A stretch of 60,339 bases of DNA from an uncultured Sulfitobacter sp. (GTDB lineage Bacteria; Pseudomonadota; Alphaproteobacteria; Rhodobacterales; Rhodobacteraceae), in NCBI GenBank assembly GCA_937928635.1, contig CALFWM010000048.1, positions 144,221 to 204,559 of the forward strand, read 5' to 3'. Below are positions 26,409 to 33,192 of this stretch, piece after piece (positions within the stretch are counted from its first letter, which is position 1; each line of letters begins with the position of its first letter). The translations under genes and the position numbers were made by a program. The notes under the pieces are model-generated. The model saw only the letters and a program-made list of their open reading frames with translations, did no database searches and had not been told where the DNA came from.

Positions 26409-26416
26409 TTGGTTCC
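26391..26416 (-). promoter_or_regulatory. EcfG-type promoter for phyR
   Basis: On the minus strand: GGAAC (26416-26412), exactly 17 bases, CGTT (26394-26391). It is a perfect match to the EcfG consensus and lies about 40 bases before the phyR ATG. The two promoters form a shared inverted repeat with arms GGAACCAAA and TTTGGTTCC at 26384-26416. Confidence 0.8.
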
Positions 26417-26479
26417 GACATGCACATCAAATATTAGCGATATCGCTGACAGTGTGCGAATGATGTAAAAGGCCCCTCA

Positions 26480-26635
26480 GTGGATTTTAAAGACAAACCG
26501 GATCGTGTTGCATTGATCGACGAAAACCTCAAACGCGTCTATGACGAGGCGTTAGAGGAAGGCGTGCCAGACCGGTTCAAGGCGTTGTTGGACCAGCTTA
26601 GACAACAGGATGTCAAGCAAGGCAAAACCGGATGA
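26480..26635 (+). CDS. nepR: Anti-sigma factor NepR (short gene)
   Basis: 51 aa, GTG start at 26480 with AAGG seven bases upstream, TGA at 26633-26635. The peptide has the NepR core: an amphipathic helix IDENLKRVYDEALEE, then VPDRFKALLDQLRQQD. NepR holds EcfG inactive and is itself titrated by phosphorylated PhyR. Its stop overlaps the ecfG ATG (ATGA), the normal NepR-EcfG coupling. It falls below common gene-length cutoffs and is easily missed. An in-frame stop closely upstream rules out a longer form. Confidence 0.9.
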   Translation: MDFKDKPDRVALIDENLKRVYDEALEEGVPDRFKALLDQLRQQDVKQGKTG

Positions 26636-27189
26636 CTTCCCCTGACCCAAGGGAGGAGTTGGTGGAGCATTTGCCCGCGATGCGTGCCTTTGCGGTAAGC
26701 CTTACGCGAAACAGCGCGCTGGCGGATGATATGGTGCAGGATACTTTGGTCAAAGCCTGGAGCAACATCGACAAATACGTTGTCGGTTCCAACATGCGGG
26801 CATGGTTGTTCACGATCCTGCGCAATACATTTTATTCATCCCGTCGCCGCTCCAAACGTGAGGTGGCAGACGTTGACGGTGTCTATACCGAAAACATCGC
26901 AGAAAAACCCGCCCATGACGGTCACATGCAGATGGTCGATTTTCGCAAGGCGCTGGGCCAGCTAAAGGACGAACAGCGTGAGGCATTGTTGTTGGTCGGC
27001 GCGGCTGGGTTTTCGTATGAAGAGGCGGCGGATATGTGCGGTGTTGCCATAGGCACGATGAAAAGCCGCACCAACCGGGCCCGTGTTCGGTTGGGAGAAT
27101 TGATGGGTCATCATCAGGATGACCGTCTGGAAATGACGGATCACGCCACCATGTCGGTCATTTCGTCGTCCAAGACATCCTCGTTCTAG
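26632..27189 (+). CDS. ecfG: General stress ECF sigma factor EcfG (ECF15)
   Basis: 185 aa. Region 2 is visible as ADDMVQDTLVKAWSNIDKY (residues 31-49) with SNMRAWLFTILRN after it, and region 4 as FSYEEAADMCGVAIGTMKSR (near 129-148). It directs RNA polymerase to GGAAC-N16/17-CGTT promoters during stress. Coupled to nepR upstream and followed five bases later by the histidine kinase gene, so the stress operon is nepR-ecfG-kinase. Activation also raises its own transcription through the promoter at 26384. Confidence 0.94.
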   Translation: MTSPDPREELVEHLPAMRAFAVSLTRNSALADDMVQDTLVKAWSNIDKYVVGSNMRAWLFTILRNTFYSSRRRSKREVADVDGVYTENIAEKPAHDGHMQMVDFRKALGQLKDEQREALLLVGAAGFSYEEAADMCGVAIGTMKSRTNRARVRLGELMGHHQDDRLEMTDHATMSVISSSKTSSF

Positions 27190-27193
27190 CGCA

Positions 27194-28915
27194 ATGACAT
27201 CGGGCTTTTTTACAGGCAACATATTGCGCGGGCTTGCCGTTCGGGTGTTGCTGTTTCTCACACTTGCCCTGGTCCCGATTGGGATGTGGGCTGTGATCCA
27301 GACCCGCAACATCGCAGTTCAAAGCCAGTCTGCCGCGGAACTGTCCCTGTTGGCTGTGACAGAACGTATTTCAGCCACCGAGCAAAGCCGTCTGCAAGAA
27401 GCCTTCGGCACCGCCGAAGCCCTGGGCGCAATTGTGCGGCAAAGGCGCGACAATGACGAAGAATGCTCCGCAATATTGCGGGAATACCGCGAGGCGGCAG
27501 GTGTTTACGCAATGGTGGGTTTCGTTGCGAAAAATGGCCATATGACTTGTTCTTCCGCGGCCGAGCCCCATGATTTCAGCAGCCACGCGATGTTCAGCGA
27601 GGCGATTGCCGCCCATACACGGCGGGTATTCCCCATGAAATCCGGGGCGGCAGATGACGGGCCACAGACAGTGGTGACCGTGCCGATACATGAGTTGGGC
27701 GAAAGCGTGGGTGTCATGGCGATCTCTATCCCATTTCATCACTTCGACGTGGCGGATGAACCTCAGATCCAGCTGAGGCCGCTAACCATGCTGACCTTTA
27801 ATCAGGACGGCGATATTCTGAGCACAGAGCATGACCTGACCGTGGCACAACAGGAATTGCCGGCTGAGTTTGCGCTGGAGTCTCTTGCTGGATTGGACTC
27901 AGCCGTGTTTCGGGACGCAAATCAGCAAGGGGAAACACGCGCCTACGCGATTGTACCAATTGTGCCGGGCACGGCCTATGCGTTAAGCGTGTGGCCCTCT
28001 GATACGCCATTCCTGACCGCTGACTTTGCGTCACGGCTCAATGCATTGGTGCCGATTGCCATGTGGGTGGCCAGCCTGGTTGTGGCCTTTTGGGCGCTGG
28101 ACAGGTTGGCAATTACGCATATTCGCAAACTGGGCCGCCAAATGCGGCGCTTTGCCCTGAACCGCACCATGCCGCGCGGCACATTGGCACCCAGCATGCC
28201 CACCGAATTGGTCGAGATGGAAAGCGCGTTTTTGGACATGGCCGAGTCGATCTTGCGGGACGAGGCGTTGCAAGAAGATTCCTTGCGGCAAAAGAACATC
28301 CTGCTCAAAGAAGTGCATCACAGAGTAAAGAATAACCTGCAGTTGATTTCGTCGATCATGAACATGCAGATCAGGCAGGCCAACACAGCTGAATCCCGGT
28401 TCGCGCTTCAACGTTTGCAGGAACGTTTGCTAAGTCTCGCGACGGTGCATGAAAATCTCTACAAGGACGACAACCTGACACGGATAAACGCCAGCACATT
28501 GCTGCGGGAAATCGTAACGCAATTGTTGTCTGTGGGGTTGGACGTTGGCCCCAGCGTCGAGGTGACCCAGCACTACGACGACATCAGCTTAAACCCCGAT
28601 GATGCCGCCCCCTTGACCCTGTTGACCGCAGAGGCGCTGACCAATGCGATGAAATACGTGGCCCAGCCCGTGCGTGAATCCGCGTTTATCCGCATTTCGC
28701 TCACACAGGACGCTGCGGAAACCGCGACCCTCAAGGTAGAAAACACGGTTGGTAAGCATCCCGAAGCCTCCAGCACAGGATTGGGTGCCCGCCTGATCAC
28801 CGCTTTTGCCCGCCAGTTGAATGGCCGCGTAGAGGCGGCGCAAAATGACGACATTTATGTGATGACGTTCCGGTTTCCCGTGCCAATGCATGTCAAACCG
28901 GTAAAAGACTATTAG
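27194..28915 (+). CDS. HWE/HisKA_2-type sensor histidine kinase of the general stress response
   Basis: 573 aa. One N-terminal membrane helix (about residues 12-34), a periplasmic sensor of about 240 residues, a second helix near residue 280 (IAMWVASLVVAFWALDRL), a HAMP-like linker, then a HisKA_2 dimerisation/phosphoacceptor segment EVHHRVKNNLQLIS (His near 375) and an ATPase domain. The EVHHRVKNNLQ type is typical of kinases that phosphorylate PhyR. It directly follows ecfG. Cysteines in the sensor (EECSAILRE, MTCSSAAEP) are notable but no ligand can be assigned. Confidence 0.88.
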   Translation: MTSGFFTGNILRGLAVRVLLFLTLALVPIGMWAVIQTRNIAVQSQSAAELSLLAVTERISATEQSRLQEAFGTAEALGAIVRQRRDNDEECSAILREYREAAGVYAMVGFVAKNGHMTCSSAAEPHDFSSHAMFSEAIAAHTRRVFPMKSGAADDGPQTVVTVPIHELGESVGVMAISIPFHHFDVADEPQIQLRPLTMLTFNQDGDILSTEHDLTVAQQELPAEFALESLAGLDSAVFRDANQQGETRAYAIVPIVPGTAYALSVWPSDTPFLTADFASRLNALVPIAMWVASLVVAFWALDRLAITHIRKLGRQMRRFALNRTMPRGTLAPSMPTELVEMESAFLDMAESILRDEALQEDSLRQKNILLKEVHHRVKNNLQLISSIMNMQIRQANTAESRFALQRLQERLLSLATVHENLYKDDNLTRINASTLLREIVTQLLSVGLDVGPSVEVTQHYDDISLNPDDAAPLTLLTAEALTNAMKYVAQPVRESAFIRISLTQDAAETATLKVENTVGKHPEASSTGLGARLITAFARQLNGRVEAAQNDDIYVMTFRFPVPMHVKPVKDY

Positions 28916-28949
28916 GCGCAGACGATAAACCCGCGAACGGCCCCAGCTC

Positions 28950-30569
28950 CTAACAGGCCGGCGGTGCAAAGCTCTCGGCACTGGCACGGGCCCAACGCGT
29001 TTTATGCCCGCCAAAATCCTCGGCGTTGTCATCCAGCAGGAAACCTTCGGGCAGGTAGGCATACATCTGATCGCCCTGAATCATGCATTTGTCGCCTTGC
29101 CGCAGCATCATATGCCCAGGGTGAAAGGCGCTGGGGTGGGTAAGGCCGGCGGCACCTGTCATCTCGCCCAATGCCTCCAGCATGTTCTTGTGAAACCGCG
29201 CAACCCGTTGGCTTTTGTCACCGACATCCAGCGCACGCATGCGCGTTTTGTTTTGGGTGGCAACGCCAACAGGGCAGTGGTTGGTATGGCAGGCCTGTGC
29301 CTGAATGCATCCAATGGCAAACATAAATCCGCGCGCCGCATTGCACCAATCCGCCCCGATCACCAGTGCACGCGCAAGGTCGTAAGCTGATACAATTTTG
29401 CCCGCCGCCCCGATCTTGATCTGGTCTCGAATGCCCGCGCCGCGCAATGCGTTGTGTACAAAGGTAAGCCCCTCAACCATCGGCATGCCGACATGGTTGG
29501 AGAATTCTACAGGTGCCGCCCCCGTACCCCCTTCGGCCCCGTCCACCACGATAAAGTCAGGGTAAATCCCGGTTTCCAGCATCGCCTTGACCATGCACAT
29601 GAATTCCCGCTGATGTCCGATGCACAGTTTGAAACCCACCGGTTTGCCCTGCGAAAGATCACGCAACTGTTTGATAAAATGCATCATTTCAAGGGGGGTT
29701 TTAAACGCCGAATGCGCGGCAGGTGAGATGCAATCAACCCCTATCGGAATACCGCGCGCCTCGGCGATCTCTTCGCTGATTTTTGAGGCGGGCAACATGC
29801 CCCCATGGCCGGGTTTGGCCCCCTGGCTGAGCTTGATCTCAATCATCTTGATCTGATCCAGCGCCGCAGTGGCTTTGAATTTCTCGGGGTCAAATGTCCC
29901 GTCTGCGGCGCGGCATCCATAATACCCCGACGCGACCTGAAAGATCAGATCACCACCCCCCGCCTTGTGATAGCGGCTGACGGACCCTTCGCCCGTGTCA
30001 TGAGCAAAACCGCCCAGCCTTGCCCCGGTATTCAGCGCCTCAATCGCATTGGCAGACAGCGAGCCAAAGCTCATGGCGGAAATGTTGTAGAGCGAGGCCG
30101 AGTAGGGTTGTTTGCACTCCTTGCCGCCGATGGTGGTGCGAAAGTCGCAGTCGGTGATATGCACCGGACAGGCCGAATGGGTGATCCAGGAATATCCGGC
30201 ATCATAGACCCGCTCCCGCGTGCCAAAGGGGCGTGCATCCTCCTGACCTTTGGCGCGTTGATAGACGAGTGAACGGTGATCGCGGCTAAAGGGTTCTTCG
30301 TCCTGATCCGATTCAATCAGGTATTGGCGGATCTCCGGGCGAATCCCCTCAAAGATGAACCGCATGTGCCCCAAAATCGGATAGTTGCGCAGGATGGAAT
30401 GTTTGGTCTGATTAACGTCGTAGACCCCAATCACCAGCAACACACCAAAAATCAGAAACGGCAGTGCAAACCACCATGTCCAGACCAGCATCAGAAAGAA
30501 ACAAAGCAGGGTCGCCGCGCTGACAATCATTAAGGTGGAGTAGCGCGTCAGATCTTTGAATTCCGGCAT
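28950..30569 (-). CDS. FMN-binding glutamate synthase-family protein with N-terminal membrane anchor
   Basis: 539 aa, far shorter than GltB (about 1500). Two N-terminal hydrophobic helices (about residues 12-50) precede a glutamate-synthase FMN/Fe-S domain. Visible marks: AMSFGSLSANAIEALNTGA, KLSQGAKPGHGGMLP, VDGAEGGTGAAP and the 3Fe-4S cysteine set CIQAQACHTNHCPVG. It lacks the amidotransferase domain, so it cannot use glutamine by itself. Similar stand-alone proteins include archaeal-type GltB and methylamine-glutamate synthase subunits. The real reaction is unknown. It converges with the stress kinase gene. Confidence 0.85.
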   Translation of the reverse strand: MPEFKDLTRYSTLMIVSAATLLCFFLMLVWTWWFALPFLIFGVLLVIGVYDVNQTKHSILRNYPILGHMRFIFEGIRPEIRQYLIESDQDEEPFSRDHRSLVYQRAKGQEDARPFGTRERVYDAGYSWITHSACPVHITDCDFRTTIGGKECKQPYSASLYNISAMSFGSLSANAIEALNTGARLGGFAHDTGEGSVSRYHKAGGGDLIFQVASGYYGCRAADGTFDPEKFKATAALDQIKMIEIKLSQGAKPGHGGMLPASKISEEIAEARGIPIGVDCISPAAHSAFKTPLEMMHFIKQLRDLSQGKPVGFKLCIGHQREFMCMVKAMLETGIYPDFIVVDGAEGGTGAAPVEFSNHVGMPMVEGLTFVHNALRGAGIRDQIKIGAAGKIVSAYDLARALVIGADWCNAARGFMFAIGCIQAQACHTNHCPVGVATQNKTRMRALDVGDKSQRVARFHKNMLEALGEMTGAAGLTHPSAFHPGHMMLRQGDKCMIQGDQMYAYLPEGFLLDDNAEDFGGHKTRWARASAESFAPPAC

Positions 30570-30748
30570 GTTTGATCCTTTGGGTCTTTGGTTCGGTTTT
30601 TCTCAAACCGCAAGGGTGTGCTGTGCGCAAGGAAAATGTTGAACCGCAAAGCGTCGCAGGTTTCAATGTCGCGACCTTGCCCAAACAACGATCCGGAGAT
30701 CACAGTGACTAAAATAATCACGTTTCGACAGCGTTTGTCAGGTCTCAC

Positions 30749-31861
30749 ATGAGCGGTCCTTTGGCATCGCTGAAAGTGATCGAATTTTCCGGGCTGGGGC
30801 CAGCCCCCTTGGCGGGTCAATTGCTGGCGGATTTGGGCGCGGAGGTGATCACCATTGACCGCAAAGCCGTACCACTGGACCTTGCCGATGTGAACCGGCG
30901 TGGCAAACGATCCGTGGTGTTGGATTTGAAATCTGAAACAGGTCGGCGGGCGGTACAGGCACTGATTGCGCGCAGTGATATTCTGATCGAAGGGTTTCGC
31001 CCCGGCGTGATGGAACGGCTGGGCCTTGGTCCAACCGATTGTCCTGAGACATTGATCTATGCGCGGATGACAGGCTGGGGGCAGGTGGGCCCATGGTCAC
31101 AAACGGCGGGGCATGACATCAATTACCTTGCCCTGACCGGCGCGCTGCATGCCATGGGTGCTGCGGATGCACCGCCCGTCCCACCAATGAACCTGGTGGC
31201 CGATTATGGCGGCGGCACGATGTTTCTGCTGTTTGGTATCCTGTCTGCCGTGATTGAGCGGAGTATGTCCGGCAAGGGTCAGGTGGTTGATGCTGCCATG
31301 GTGGACGGTGTCCCCGCCATGATGGGCCTGATCCACACCATGTTGGCCAAAGGTCAGTGGTCCCACCAGCGGGCCAGCAATTGGTTAGATGGCGGGGCAC
31401 CGTTTTACCGCTGTTACACCTGCGCGGATGGCAGGTTTATTTCTGTGGGGGCGCTGGAACCGCAGTTTTATGCCATCTTGCTGGAAAAATTGGGCCTCAA
31501 CACTGATCTCTTGGCGAGCCAGAATGATCAATCCACCTGGGCCACCCGTACCGCTGAATTTGCAAAACTGTTCGCGGGCCAAACCCGTGATCACTGGGCG
31601 GCGGTGTTTGAAAACAGTGATGCCTGCGTGGCCCCTGTTTTGACCTTTGCCGAAGCCCCCAAGCACCCGCATATGGCCGCGCGGCACAGTTTTTTGGACA
31701 TAAATGGTGTTGTGCAATCCGCCCCGGCCCCGCGTTTTGACCGTAGTACGCCGGACCTGCCCAAGCCCCCAACAGCTATCGGCGCAGATACAGCGGATGT
31801 GATGCGCGAGGTTGGTTTGGCGCCGGCTGAAAATGATGCGCTGACGCAGTCCGCGCCATAG
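30749..31861 (+). CDS. Family III CoA-transferase/alpha-methylacyl-CoA racemase-like protein
   Basis: 370 aa. Racemase-type catalytic residues fit AGHDINYLALTGAL (His) and LVADYGGG (Asp), with a glutamate in the GALEPQFY region, the pattern of alpha-methylacyl-CoA racemase rather than formyl-CoA transferase. The N-terminal PLASLKVIEFSGLGPAPLAGQ and VLDLKSETGRR are general CaiB/BaiF marks. It would invert 2-methylacyl-CoA stereochemistry in branched-chain or sterol side-chain oxidation. It is followed 66 bases later by the pqi operon on the same strand, perhaps a separate transcript. Confidence 0.82.
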   Translation: MSGPLASLKVIEFSGLGPAPLAGQLLADLGAEVITIDRKAVPLDLADVNRRGKRSVVLDLKSETGRRAVQALIARSDILIEGFRPGVMERLGLGPTDCPETLIYARMTGWGQVGPWSQTAGHDINYLALTGALHAMGAADAPPVPPMNLVADYGGGTMFLLFGILSAVIERSMSGKGQVVDAAMVDGVPAMMGLIHTMLAKGQWSHQRASNWLDGGAPFYRCYTCADGRFISVGALEPQFYAILLEKLGLNTDLLASQNDQSTWATRTAEFAKLFAGQTRDHWAAVFENSDACVAPVLTFAEAPKHPHMAARHSFLDINGVVQSAPAPRFDRSTPDLPKPPTAIGADTADVMREVGLAPAENDALTQSAP

Positions 31862-31927
31862 GCACAACCCGGCCCGCTGGCGGATATAGTGATACCAACC
31901 CCCCTGCGGATGCTGTAGATACAGGTC

Positions 31928-32575
31928 ATGAAAGACACCCTTGATATGCAGGCCCCTGCCGGTTTGGACGATTTGATCGTTTGCCCGCAATGTGACGCCG
32001 CCTATCGCCTTAAGCGGCCCGGGCACGGCGAGCGTGCGATTTGCCAGCGCTGCCACAAGGTGCTGATTTCGCCGCGCAAGGATGCCGGTCTGCGAATCAT
32101 TGCGGTGGCGTTTGCGGTTCTGTTTCTGATCCTTGGTGCGGCGGTATTTCCTTTTCTGACAATTGATGCGGCGGGCAATCGAAACGCGGTCTCGGTGCTT
32201 GATGCGGCCTTTGCGTTTACAGGCGGGTCGCTTTTGCTTTTGTCGCTGGCCGCCCTGGCGTTGATCATTCTGATCCCTCTGGTGCGGGTCTTGCTGATCC
32301 TGTATGTACTGCTGCCCTTGGTGCTTGACCGCCCTGCGGCGCGCCACGCGATTCCGGCCTTTCGCCTGTCCGAAGCCTTACGCCCCTGGTCCATGGCCGA
32401 AATATTCGCCATTGGCTGTGCTGTGGCGCTGGTCAAAGTCACGGACCTTGCGAATGTCGGTTTCGGACCGGCGTTCTGGATGTTTGGTCTTCTTGTTGTT
32501 CTCGGCATCGCGCAGGACAGTTTTATGTGTAGATGGTCGGTATGGCACGCGCTGGAAAATCCGAAAAATTCGTGA
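31928..32575 (+). CDS. pqiA: PqiA/LetA-family membrane protein, N-terminal half equivalent
   Basis: 215 aa. A zinc-ribbon-like start (VCPQCDAAYRL ... ICQRCHKVL, residues 18-47) is followed by four hydrophobic helices. It equals one half of E. coli PqiA (about 417 aa, two such halves). The second half is a separate overlapping gene at 32533. In Pqi/Let systems the A protein is the inner-membrane partner of the MCE protein B that bridges the periplasm for lipid transfer. ATG 31928 chosen; ATG 31952 is a possible alternative. Confidence 0.85.
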   Translation: MKDTLDMQAPAGLDDLIVCPQCDAAYRLKRPGHGERAICQRCHKVLISPRKDAGLRIIAVAFAVLFLILGAAVFPFLTIDAAGNRNAVSVLDAAFAFTGGSLLLLSLAALALIILIPLVRVLLILYVLLPLVLDRPAARHAIPAFRLSEALRPWSMAEIFAIGCAVALVKVTDLANVGFGPAFWMFGLLVVLGIAQDSFMCRWSVWHALENPKNS

Positions 32576-33192
32576 ATGCCCGCGAGATGGGTGTGGTTGC
32601 CTGCAGGCGGTGCACCAAGGCGTGGCCGCTGGGTGTGGCCACCTGTGGGCGCTGTGGTCACACACTGGTGTCGCGTGATCATCTTAGCCTGCACCGGGTC
32701 TGGGCATTCTGGGTTTTGGGTGTTGCCTGTTACATTCCGGCAAATATTTTCCCGATGCTGAACACAAGAACCCTGTTTCTGAACGAAGAAAGCACCATCA
32801 TCAGCGGCGCGGTTGAATTGGCGCAATATGGCAATCTGGGGATCGCGCTGATCATCCTGTTTGCCTCTGTTGTGATTCCGCTGAGCAAGTTCTGGGCCGT
32901 CGCCTTTTTGGCCGTCAGCGTGCGCCAGCAGCGTGTGATTTCAACCCGCTTTCGCCAAGTGCTCTATGAGGTGGTCGAATACATTGGCCGGTGGTCAATG
33001 ATCGACATCTTTGTGGTTGCGATTTTATCCGCGCTGGTGCAACTCAAGACACTGGCATCAATCAGTCCCGGTCTGGCAAGTATCTTCTTTGCATTGTCGG
33101 TGATTTTCACGATGCTGTCTGCGCAGGCCTTTGACCCCCGCATGATATGGGATGTTCAGGGCAAGGATGGGGGTCCACGCCGCGATGAGTGA
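32533..33192 (+). CDS. pqiA: PqiA/LetA-family membrane protein, C-terminal half equivalent
   Basis: 219 aa. Starts 43 bases inside the end of the first PqiA gene, in a different frame. A second zinc ribbon (VACRRCTKAWPL, CGRCGHTL) is followed by four helices including CYIPANIFPMLNT, the conserved PqiA segment, and WSMIDIFVVAIL. Together the two products should rebuild a full PqiA. The two CxxC knuckles are intact in both, so this is a split gene, not a decayed one. The start may instead be ATG 32542. Its end overlaps pqiB by eight bases. Confidence 0.85.
   Translation: MVGMARAGKSEKFVNAREMGVVACRRCTKAWPLGVATCGRCGHTLVSRDHLSLHRVWAFWVLGVACYIPANIFPMLNTRTLFLNEESTIISGAVELAQYGNLGIALIILFASVVIPLSKFWAVAFLAVSVRQQRVISTRFRQVLYEVVEYIGRWSMIDIFVVAILSALVQLKTLASISPGLASIFFALSVIFTMLSAQAFDPRMIWDVQGKDGGPRRDE

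Noticed and set aside
31385..32347. 320-codon minus-strand frame opposite the racemase and pqiA genes
   Set aside because: Basic, low-complexity product crossing two real genes and their gap; an antisense shadow.
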